A stretch of DNA of 36,475 nt from an uncultured Acetobacteraceae bacterium (GTDB lineage: Bacteria; Pseudomonadota; Alphaproteobacteria; Acetobacterales; Acetobacteraceae), in assembly GCA_937873205.1 (NCBI GenBank), contig CALMVO010000087.1, forward strand, positions 1-36,475, in the 5' to 3' direction. The notes under the pieces were generated by a model, which saw only the letters and a list, made by a program, of their open reading frames with translations, was not told the DNA's origin and searched no databases. The translations under genes and the position numbers were made by a program. Below are positions 22,501 through 31,100 of this stretch, piece by piece (within the stretch, counting starts at the first letter, position 1; every line of letters starts with the position of its first letter).

Positions 22501-23818
22501 TGTCGCCGGCCAGCGTGAAGCTGCCGGTGCTGGTCAGGTCGTTATAGGGGCGGCCGCTGCTGAGCGACTTGTCCCAGCGGATCTCGGGGCGGAACGCCAG
22601 GAGCGTCACGTGGGGCACGGCGGGCCTGTAGGTCACGCCGACGGTCCACTCGCTATAGACCTGCCGCCCGGCGGTAAAGGAGGTGTTCGGCAGCCCGTTC
22701 AGGGCGCGGAAGGCGTCGAGGTTGTTCGGGTAGGCGTCGACGAAGAAGCCGGAATCGTCGCGGTAGATCTCGCCGCGGAAATTGGCGGTGAGCGTGGGGG
22801 TGAGCGCGTAGCTGGCATAGCCGGCGCCCCCATAGGCGTTGGCGCCGATCAGGTCGTCACGCAGCCAGCTCAGGTCGAGGACGAAGGTAAGGTTCTTGGT
22901 CGCCTTGTAGGTCGAGGTGACGTCGCTCTCGTAGCGCATGGCACTGTTGGCGCGGGAGCCGAAGGCGTTGGTGGCGTTCTCCGGGCCCAGGTGGGTCAGC
23001 GCCAGGACGGTGAGCTTGCCGGCCGCCAGGTTGTTCAGGCCGAACCCGAACAGCCCGGCCGGCTCGGAGTTGTCGTCTCCGCCGTTGAACGTCGTGTAGA
23101 GGCCGGTGTCGATCTGGCCGTACAAGTCCAGCGTCGGGCTGACATGGGCGATCGCCTGTAGGCCGGTGTGCTGGAACGGGCCGAAGTTGAAGATGTAGGC
23201 GTGCGAATAGAACGGGTCGGTGCTGGGATCGATGGTCTCGTAGCCGATCGGGGTCACGAACTGGCCGAGCTTGAAGTCGATGCCGCCCTTTGCCAGCCAG
23301 GGCGTGTGCAGCAGCAGGTCGGCCTGCAGCACGCTGAGCTGGTCGCGGCTGCTGGTGAGGAAGTTGAACTCGCCGAGATAGTGGGCATAGCGCGTGTCGG
23401 AGCCATAATCGGTCTGCAGGATGAAGCCGGCATCGTAGCCGGTGGCGCCGCTGTCGATCGGCCGCTGCACGGTGAGCTGGATCTGGTTCAGCAGCACGGT
23501 GTTGGCCTTGTCGTTGAACAGCTGGCCGTAGTTCAGCCCGTCGGCGGGACGGTCGAAATTGCCGGTGATGCCGGCATCGACCTGCGCGCCGTAGGTGACG
23601 GTGCTGAGCCAGTCCTTCGAGGCGGCGGGGGCCGCCGGCGGGATGCTCGGCGTCGCGCTCTGGACCTCGGGCACCGCCTTCTGGGCATTCGGCACCGCCG
23701 TCTCGGGGATCGGCGCTGCCGTCTGGGCATGTCCGGGCAAGGCCGCCACGGCCAGCGCGACGGCGGCGATCAACGTCGCCCCGACGGGACGGCATCTTGG
23801 GACGAATCGCAGGATCAC
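22484..23818 (-). CDS. Outer-membrane porin, OmpL-like beta-barrel family
   Basis: The protein has a signal peptide (RFVPRCRPVGATLIAAVALA to PGHAQ) followed by a Pro/Ala-rich linker (about residues 30-68). A beta-barrel follows, with alternating strands and aromatic girdles: WLSTVTYGAQVDAGITGNFD, NQIQLTVQRPID, GGIDFKLGQFVTPIGYE, HTGLQAIAHVSPTLDLYGQI. It ends in the outer-membrane insertion motif GSFTLAGDIILGF with terminal Phe. The pattern fits the putative beta-barrel porin-2 family, whose solute is generally unknown. The start is uncertain: GTG at 23818 leads directly into the signal peptide (444 residues), whereas ATGs at 23920 and 23929 would add a doubtful leader. Its end overlaps the tail of the hydrolase remnant on the other strand by 17 bases. 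Confidence 0.85.
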   Translation of the reverse strand: MILRFVPRCRPVGATLIAAVALAVAALPGHAQTAAPIPETAVPNAQKAVPEVQSATPSIPPAAPAASKDWLSTVTYGAQVDAGITGNFDRPADGLNYGQLFNDKANTVLLNQIQLTVQRPIDSGATGYDAGFILQTDYGSDTRYAHYLGEFNFLTSSRDQLSVLQADLLLHTPWLAKGGIDFKLGQFVTPIGYETIDPSTDPFYSHAYIFNFGPFQHTGLQAIAHVSPTLDLYGQIDTGLYTTFNGGDDNSEPAGLFGFGLNNLAAGKLTVLALTHLGPENATNAFGSRANSAMRYESDVTSTYKATKNLTFVLDLSWLRDDLIGANAYGGAGYASYALTPTLTANFRGEIYRDDSGFFVDAYPNNLDAFRALNGLPNTSFTAGRQVYSEWTVGVTYRPAVPHVTLLAFRPEIRWDKSLSSGRPYNDLTSTGSFTLAGDIILGF

Positions 23819-24236
23819 TGATCGGCACCCACCCGGTGGCTGCGGCAGCGTCGCGATGCGAAGGGCGGGACGAGCGACACGATCGCGCGGTCGCCATGCC
23901 GGCCCTACACCCTGAGGCATGACGCGCATGTAACGTAGCCGGGTCGTGATCGAGACGCCATATCGATCGCGCCGTCGCGGCGTAAGGCTTCCACGAGCGG
24001 CGCCTGTTGACGACGGCGGTCCTGACGCCTGATCGGCCACCGGAACGGAGGCCCGAACGCCGCGCCGGATGTCCGGAAGCGGCGGTCCCCAGCCGCGGCG
24101 GCTTCGCGGCGACCGGCGAGCTGACGCAGGGCTGCCGTTCGGCGGCAGCCCCGGCAAATGGGCAGGATGGCCAGCCGGCAGGCGCAGTGCCCCCCTCGAC
24201 CGGATGGTGACCGGAGGCGAGCGCGCGCGATACCCA
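23819..24236. other. Intergenic stretch between porin and TonB-dependent receptor
   Basis: Frames here are open on several strands only because of the high G+C content; none shows a recognisable motif or a ribosome-binding site. The porin promoter probably lies in the part next to 23819. I see no terminator with a T-run behind the receptor gene. Confidence 0.4.
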
Positions 24237-26633
24237 TTAGAGATGATAGGTCAGGTCGATCCCGATCGTCAGCGGCTGGTTGGTGACGATCCGGTTGAAG
24301 GCGGCGTCGGGAAGCGCTTCCTGATACAGGTTCTCCAGCTGGGCGTGCTTGTTGAACACGTTGTTGGCGAACACGGTGGCCGTCCAGCCATGCGGCGAGC
24401 CGATGCCGACACGGATGTTGGTCAGGTCATAGGCCGCCACCGGCGTGTAGGCGCCGTTGGTCGAGAAGCCTGGGGGGAAGGCCAGCGAGTAGCGCTGGCC
24501 GGTGTACGAGTTCTCGACCTGCGCGGTGAACAGGTAATCGCCGCGGAACTTCCGCGAATACCTGAGCACGACGTCGCCGACCACCCGGGGCACCTCCGGG
24601 ATGATGTCGGTCGGCTGTATCAGCCAGTGAGGTCCGCCGTTCAGGTAGTAGCTCGTGTAGCCCAGCGTGGCGTCCAGGTTGAACCCGTAGCCGAGCTTGG
24701 CCAGCGCCTCGAGCTCGGTGCCGTAGATCTTCGCGCCGATCCCGTTGATGTTCTGCACGAAGTCGCCGGGATAGGCCTCCAGCTGTATGTTGCTCCAGTC
24801 CTCATAGTAGACGCTGGCGTTGAGGATGAGGCGCTGGTTGAGGAGGCTGGCCTTCTCGCCCAGCTCGTAGCTCCACACCGAGTCGGAGTTGTAGCTGGTC
24901 GGCCACTTGCCGTTGGTGTAGTTGTACGGTGCGAAGACGGCGCTCCAGTATGGGCCGACCGTCGGGTAGATCGCGTTGCCGCCGCCCGGACGGTATCCCC
25001 TCGCGACCGTCCCGTAGACCATCAGGTCGGGAGCGACCTGGTAGGACAGGTTGAACTTCGGCGTGGCGCTGTTCTGCGACTGCTTGATGAGGCCCGTGTT
25101 CGAGGGCATCGCCGCCCCCAGTCCCGATCCCCAGCCGCTGATGGAGGACGAGAAGCTGTACTCGTAGTCGGTCCAGCGCACGCCCACGTTGGCCTTCAGG
25201 CGGCTGGTGATCGCATAGGTGACGTCGCCATACACCGCATACTGGTCCTCCGTCGTCGGCGAGACCGCGTCGAACCAGTCGGTGGTCGTGGCCCGATCGA
25301 ACGTGCCGAGGTCCAGGTAGGCGTCTGCGGTCGGCGTCGTGCCGATGAAGTCCCAGACCGACTTGAAGTGGCTGTAGTAGACGCCCGTGACCCAGGCGAG
25401 CCGCCCGGAGGTGTTGGACGAGGCCTTGATCTCTTCGCTGAACTGATGCGACGGATCGTCTTCGTGCGCGAACGCCTCGCCGGATCCGGTCGGCCCGTAA
25501 TATCCCGGGTTGGGCAAGCCGTTGTTGGAGTTGTAGGTCTCGCCGGTCTGCGGGTTGTTGAAGTTCTCGCTGGCATCCTCGGTCTGGGTCGAGGTTCTGA
25601 ACCATTGCGCCGTATCCGAGGTCAGGTCGAACCCGCGGAAATGGTAGCGCACGTTCAGGCTGTAGACGGAGATCCGGTCGGTCAGGGGCTCGGAGATGTC
25701 GAACGGCTGGTAATGCGCCTCCGTGCCCGGGTCGCTGTCGAACGCGCTGATCCCGTCCTGCTTGCTCGACTCGTAGAAGAATGACGGCGTGACCTCGAGG
25801 TTCTCGGTCGGGGCCCAGAGCAGGGTCACGCGGGTGGCATAGATCTGGTACGAGTTGGAGCCGGGATAGTCCGCCGTGATCGGAGCGGCTTCGACATTGC
25901 CGCGGACGTCGCCGTTCTCGGTCGGCAGCGGGAACGGGCTGGCGACGATGCGCTTGATCCAGCCGCTGGTCGCGTTCTCCGTGCCGGTGACCCGAAGCGC
26001 CAGGTGGTCCTGGATCAGGGGCAGGTTGGCCATGATGTTGTCGTCGTGGTTGAAGCCGCCGCCGTCCGTGCCCGAGAGAATGCTCTCGGCGGAGGCGTCG
26101 ACCGCGGTCAGGTCGGGCTTGTTGGTGACCAGCTTGACGTTGCCGCCCATCGACGGCGCGCCACCGGTTGTCCCCTGCGGGCCGCGCTGGATCTCGATGG
26201 AATTAAGGTCGTAGAGCGACGGGTCGATCACGACGTGCCCGTTCTGCGCGCCGGCCGGGCCGGTGAGGGCGGTGTTGTCGAGGTAGAAGCCGACGGTCGG
26301 CGCATGGCCGCCGCTCGACGTCATGCCGCGCTCCTCGATCTCGTTCTGGCTGGGTCCCTCGCTTTTCAACGAGACGCCGGGCGTCGCCTGCGCCAGCGCC
26401 GATAGGGAGACGATCCCGCGCTCCTGCAGGTTCCGTCCGGTGACCTCCACGACGCTAGCCGGGGTGCTCTGCGCCTTCGACCTCAGGCTCGCCGCCTTCA
26501 CCACCACGGCTTCAGGCGTCTGGTCCTTGACAGGAGCGGGCGCGACCGACTGCGCCCGGGTGGTGTCCAGCGCGGACCCGACAAACAAGACCGTGGTCAC
26601 CAGCAGTGATCCACGTCGCGCAACGTATTGCAT
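24237..26633 (-). CDS. TonB-dependent outer-membrane receptor
   Basis: This is a protein of about 798 residues. A signal peptide (GSLLVTTVLFVGSALDTTRAQ) is followed by a plug domain: AQSTPASVVEVTGRNLQERG, SLSALAQATPGVSLKSEG, NEIEERGM, GFYLDNTALTG, LNSIEIQRGPQGTTGGAPSM and GGNVKLVTNKP. A 22-strand barrel follows, with FNLSYQVAPDLMVYGTVARG near the usual FKPE...YxxYSxG signature and NIRVGIGSPHGWTATVFANNVFNK near the end. The TonB box is probably in the segment EAVVVKAASL. Substrate (ferric siderophore, cobalamin or another ligand) is not evident. The ATG at 26633 is chosen for the signal peptide and a GGA 7 bases upstream; ATGs at 26654 and 26672 are possible. No TonB or transporter genes are nearby. 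Confidence 0.92.
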   Translation of the reverse strand: MQYVARRGSLLVTTVLFVGSALDTTRAQSVAPAPVKDQTPEAVVVKAASLRSKAQSTPASVVEVTGRNLQERGIVSLSALAQATPGVSLKSEGPSQNEIEERGMTSSGGHAPTVGFYLDNTALTGPAGAQNGHVVIDPSLYDLNSIEIQRGPQGTTGGAPSMGGNVKLVTNKPDLTAVDASAESILSGTDGGGFNHDDNIMANLPLIQDHLALRVTGTENATSGWIKRIVASPFPLPTENGDVRGNVEAAPITADYPGSNSYQIYATRVTLLWAPTENLEVTPSFFYESSKQDGISAFDSDPGTEAHYQPFDISEPLTDRISVYSLNVRYHFRGFDLTSDTAQWFRTSTQTEDASENFNNPQTGETYNSNNGLPNPGYYGPTGSGEAFAHEDDPSHQFSEEIKASSNTSGRLAWVTGVYYSHFKSVWDFIGTTPTADAYLDLGTFDRATTTDWFDAVSPTTEDQYAVYGDVTYAITSRLKANVGVRWTDYEYSFSSSISGWGSGLGAAMPSNTGLIKQSQNSATPKFNLSYQVAPDLMVYGTVARGYRPGGGNAIYPTVGPYWSAVFAPYNYTNGKWPTSYNSDSVWSYELGEKASLLNQRLILNASVYYEDWSNIQLEAYPGDFVQNINGIGAKIYGTELEALAKLGYGFNLDATLGYTSYYLNGGPHWLIQPTDIIPEVPRVVGDVVLRYSRKFRGDYLFTAQVENSYTGQRYSLAFPPGFSTNGAYTPVAAYDLTNIRVGIGSPHGWTATVFANNVFNKHAQLENLYQEALPDAAFNRIVTNQPLTIGIDLTYHL

Positions 26634-27002
26634 GGGGCATCCAAAAATAGACATGGTGTTGAGAAGCGCCACGAGCCCGCAATATTAAGCGATTTAAATA
26701 ATCGACAGGAGTGGAACCGTGGTCACTATCGAAGCATATACATCAGCAACGACTTTCTAGTCAATCTTGTTGTTCTTTATACTTCTTTATGGGCGACGCA
26801 GATGAAATATCTATACTTTGATGACCGCCAAGGGTCTGGCTTTATGCCGTTCTTAGCTGTCGCAGCAGCTTCCCTGATGCGCAGCGTGATCAGACGACGG
26901 GCGCCGCGGACCATGGCAGGCGACGGGAGATGCACGCCTGCTGTATAGCCCGGCCGACCGCGGCGCCCGGACGGCGCCGTCCCCGACCGGACCGCCCCCG
27001 CC
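26634..27002. other. AT-rich divergent promoter region
   Basis: The stretch next to the receptor start is markedly richer in A+T than anything nearby (about 26680-26820), as expected for a divergent promoter region or for acquired DNA. A partial palindrome CGATTTAAATAATCG is at 26690-26704. I found no clear Fur box and no gene; the short frames here have no motif. The last 60 bases are G+C-rich and lead into the MYG1-family gene. Confidence 0.45.
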
Positions 27003-27947
27003 ATGACCAGCCCGCCTCGCCCGCACCTCGTCACCCATGGCGGCAAGTTCCATTGCGACGAGGTGTTCGCCTACGTCGTGCTGCGCCGGGCGCTGGGGCT
27101 GGAGGCGCCGGGCGGCGACCACACGCTGCTGCGCACGCGCGACGCCGGCGCGATCCAGGCGGGCGACGTCGTGTTCGACGTGGGCGGGGTCGCCGACGCG
27201 GCGGCCGGACGGTTCGACCACCACCAGCGCGGCGCGCCGATGCGGCCGGACGGGACGCCGTTCTCGTCCGCCGGCCTGGTCTGGCAGGTGCATGGCGAGG
27301 CCGCGGTCGCGGCGCTGCTACGGGGCGCCGGGGCGGAACGGTTCGCGGGCGGGATCGCGCGGGAGCTCGATGACGGGCTGGTGCGGCGGATCGACGAGAT
27401 CGACAATGGTGTAGCAGGCGGGGGCGTAGCAGGCGGGCGGGACACGCTGGGTCTGGCCTCGCTCATCGGCGAGTTCAACCCGAGCTGGAACGATCCGGCG
27501 TCGAGCGGGCCGAACGCCGGCGACGACGCCTTCCTGGAGGCGGCCGCGCTCGCCGACGGGATGCTGGTCCGGCGCGTCGGCGCGCTGCGGGCGCGGCTGG
27601 AGGCGGAGGCGGCGGTGCTGGCGGCGCACGCGCGCGCCGAGGATCCGCGCATCCTGGTGCTGGAACGGGGCATGCCGTGGAAGAACGTGGTGCTGGCGCG
27701 GGAGCTGCCGGTGCTGTTCGCGGTGTCGCCGGCCTCGAACGGCCACTGGATGGTGGACACGGTGCCGCCGGAGCCGGGCTCGTTCGCGCAGAAGCGGCCG
27801 CTGCCGGAGGGATGGGCCGGGCTGCAGGACGCGGCCCTGGCCGAGGCCAGCGGGGTGCCGGACGCGGTGTTCGTGCACCTGCGACGGTTCGTCGGCGCGG
27901 CCCGGTCCCGCGAGGGCGCGATCGCGATGGCGCGGGCGGCACTCTGA
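27003..27947 (+). CDS. MYG1-family metal-dependent hydrolase (DHH-like)
   Basis: The 314-residue protein matches the MYG1/UPF0160 family, DHH-like phosphohydrolases; the eukaryotic member is a 3'-5' RNA exonuclease. Metal-site motifs are THGGKFHCDE (residues 11-20) and FDHHQRG (71-77), with EIDNGV, FNPSWND and LERGMPWKNVV further on and a C-terminal FVHLRRFVGAARSREGAIAMA. The length is normal. A 15-base tandem duplication (27408-27422 and 27423-27437) encodes GVAGG twice just after EIDN, in the position of a family loop, and keeps the frame. It stands alone, with no obvious operon partner. Confidence 0.9.
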   Translation: MTSPPRPHLVTHGGKFHCDEVFAYVVLRRALGLEAPGGDHTLLRTRDAGAIQAGDVVFDVGGVADAAAGRFDHHQRGAPMRPDGTPFSSAGLVWQVHGEAAVAALLRGAGAERFAGGIARELDDGLVRRIDEIDNGVAGGGVAGGRDTLGLASLIGEFNPSWNDPASSGPNAGDDAFLEAAALADGMLVRRVGALRARLEAEAAVLAAHARAEDPRILVLERGMPWKNVVLARELPVLFAVSPASNGHWMVDTVPPEPGSFAQKRPLPEGWAGLQDAALAEASGVPDAVFVHLRRFVGAARSREGAIAMARAAL

Positions 27948-28120
27948 CTGGCCGCGCTACGGGCGGGAGCCGTCGTCTTATCCCGACAGGTTTTCTCTGG
28001 TTCTCCTGGAGGCCCTTGACATCCTGAGGGTCTCGACGCTTCCGGTTCCACACAGGCCACGGACGCGGCGGCACGACCTTCCGCACGGCCCGTATAGCAT
28101 CCGATGGTCCGGATGACGGA

Positions 28121-31100
28121 TCACCGCTTGGTTGCCTCGATCGCCTCCATAAACCTGGCACGACTGGGCTCGCCCATCCGCGCCATCCCGCACGCGTTTC
28201 TCATTGCGATCAGGAGTTGCTCGTCCGCTAGGCCAGGCGCACGAACCGCGACGACAAGTGCCATCAACTCCCGCAACGACAGGTCGGCGGGATCAAGGCT
28301 CGAACCCTGCGGCGGTCGGCGGAACGTGCTCCAATCTTCCGGAGCCAACCCGGGCGGCCAGAGGAAGCTGCCGACCGTTTCCGCCGTGCGCGCGCAGCCG
28401 ACGGGCAATAAGGCAAACACGCGGTCGCGGATCTCGCGACCAGCCCGGCCGAACCCGTGCAGCCGCGCGATGCGCTGGATCAGCCGGTCGTCGCGGATCG
28501 GGCCGTCCTCGGCGATGATCCGCGAAACGAGATCCCTGAGCTGGGGCTGATAGGCGTCGAGGTAAAAGCTGGCGGGGTCAATGCCGTCCGAGATGATCGC
28601 TGCAGCAGTTGGCTGGCCGGACTCACCATGTGCCTCTTGCTTCTGCGCCTGCGCCGAGGCCAACGCGGCCGCGGCGATCTCCGTATCGCGCTCGGCACGT
28701 TCGGCTCGCTGCTTCCTCGTCTGGGTCAGGGCCATCTGGAGCGCCTGGTGCAGCCGCTCCGCCTCGCGAGCCGCGTTCGTCCACCAATCAGTCGACCAGA
28801 TGCGCAGGATGCGCCAGCCCAGACCTTCCAGCACCACCTGCCGCAGCCGATCACGGTCCCGGGCGGTGGCGCCGCTGTGGTAGGTGGCGCCGTCGCACTC
28901 GACGCCAGCCAGAAAGCTACCCGGTGCGTCTGGATCAACGACGCCGAGATCGACCCGGAAGCCGGACACCCCGATCTGTGGCTGGATCTCCCAACCCTTG
29001 TCTCGAAGTCGCCGCGCCACGGCGGCCTCGAACGGGCTCTCGAAATCGCCAAGCGAGGTGGAGGCCATGCCGGCGAAGGCGCGCGCGCCCTGCTCCGCGA
29101 ACACCAGGAACTGCTTCAGGTGCTTCACGCCGACGGCACTGGTCCGCGCGAGGTCGATCTGCTCCGGCCGCAGGCTACCGAACACGACGAGCTGCTCGCG
29201 CGCGCGGGTGACGGCGACGTTCAACCGCCGCTCCCCGCCCGACAGGTTCAGCGGACCGAAATTGAGTCCGACCTTGCCGACTTGGTCCGGTCCGTAGGTC
29301 AGCGAGAACAGCATGACGTCGCGCTCCTCGCCCTGCACGCCCTCGAGGTTCTTCACCAGCACCGGCTCGCCGGCTGTGTCGCTGAAGAAGGGCTCCAGAG
29401 CCGGATCGTCGCGGCGCGCCTTGTCGAGCAGATCATTGATCAGGCTCTGCTGCTCGGCGTTGAAGGTGACGATGCCGAGCGATGGCGCCGGCGAGCGGCG
29501 CAGGACCGAGACCGCCTCCACGACCACCGCCCTTGCCTCCACCGGGTTGGTGCGATCCGCGGCGCGGCCATAGGTGGCGTCGGCGACGAAGCGGAAGGAG
29601 ACCGCGGTGTCGGTGGTGACGGGCGAGGGAAACGTGATGAGCCGGCCGCCGTAATAGACGTGGTTCGAGAAGGCGATCAGGCTCTCGTGCCGGCTGCGAT
29701 AATGCCAGCGCAGCTCGATCGACGGGATGCCGGCGCCGCTGCACTCGTCCAGGATGGAGTCGAGGTCCTGGGTCTCGACTTCCACGTTGCCGCCTCCGTC
29801 GCTCGATCCGCGCTCGAAGAAGCTGGTCGGCGGCAGCTGCTTGGGATCGCCGACTATGATGACCTGTCGCCCGCGGCCCACGACACCGACCGCGTCCCAA
29901 GTCGGGATCTGGGACGCCTCGTCGAAGATCACCAGGTCGAACTGAGCGGTATTGGCCGGCAGGTACTGCGCCACGGAAAGCGGGCTCATCATCAGGCAGG
30001 GGGTGAGCTGGCGAAGCGCCTTGGGCATCTTCTGGGCGAGCTGACGCACCGGAAGATGTCTCTGCCGCTTGGCCAGTTCGCGCGTCAGCACCGCGAACTC
30101 GGGATCATGCTGCCGCTGCGCCGCACCCGGGATTGCGGTCGCAAGGCGGGCCCTGGCGAGGCGGCTGGCCAGTTCCAGCATCCGGGTATCGAGTGCTCGG
30201 AACCGCTCGATGCGCGTCTCGTGCTGGGCCGCCACGAAGCTGCGCAGCCGCGGTGCGACGTCCACGGCGCAGCCGATCCACCACCTCGCGTAGTTAGCCT
30301 CGAAGACGCGCACCAGGTCGGTGGACGCTATGACACCATCCTCCACCGCCCGCACCAGCGGTCCTAACCCGAGTTGCGTCGCCGTTCCGGTCACGCCGCA
30401 CCAGGAGCACCAGTCGCGGATCATCGGCGCGGCTTGCGACCAGCCGGACAGATGGCGGGCAAGGGCGGGAACCCAATCCGGTCGGATCGGGTCGACAAGG
30501 CCCGCGGCATCGCGACCGCACTGGACGCTTAGCGCCTCAAGTTCCGCCATGGCAGCCGCCCGCACTTCCAGGAACCGCTGCAAGCAGAGCCCGATCGCAC
30601 CGGTCGGCGCCAGCAGGTCCGGTGTCTCGGTCAGCAACCGGCGGAGACGCAGCCGCAAGGCGATCAAGGCCTCGGGGTCGGGCGCGCAGGCGGCGGCAGC
30701 CGCCCGCAGGGCTTGTGCCCACGCGCCAACCTCGCGCAGTCGTCCGAAATCCGTGGCCAGGCCGCGCCAGCGGGCGCCGATGACGGCGAGCGGTGCGGCC
30801 GTCAACGCGCGGTCGATCTGCTGCAGCTCGACCAGCCGATCGAGATCGGCACCGAGTTCTTCGGCAACCTCGCCGTCCGCGTGGGCGGCGAGACGCTTGC
30901 GCACCGCACGCAGTCCCAGGGCTCGCGGCAGCGCCCATTTGTCCGCGGCCTCCCGCCACTCGCTCCGGATCTCGCCAAGCGGCAGCGTCATGACACCGGG
31001 TCGCCATCGGCCGGCAAGCTCTGACCAGAGCGCATGATGCCGGACGATCCGCGCCTCCTCGTCGTCGAGTGCCGTCCGGGTCTGCTCCACCTGGTCCGAA

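Noticed and set aside
22119-22547. A 142-codon plus-strand frame running from the transposon into the porin end
   Set aside because: It fuses an out-of-frame piece of the PemK-like gene and the terminal repeat with the hydrolase remnant; it is not a gene of its own.
24069-25784. A 571-codon plus-strand frame opposite the TonB-dependent receptor
   Set aside because: It is a high-G+C antisense shadow; the receptor on the minus strand has plug and barrel signatures.
26690-26704. Palindrome-like CGATTTAAATAATCG as a Fur box for the receptor gene
   Set aside because: It has only 5-base symmetric arms and no match to the usual GATAAT-type hexamer array; noted only as an AT-rich feature.
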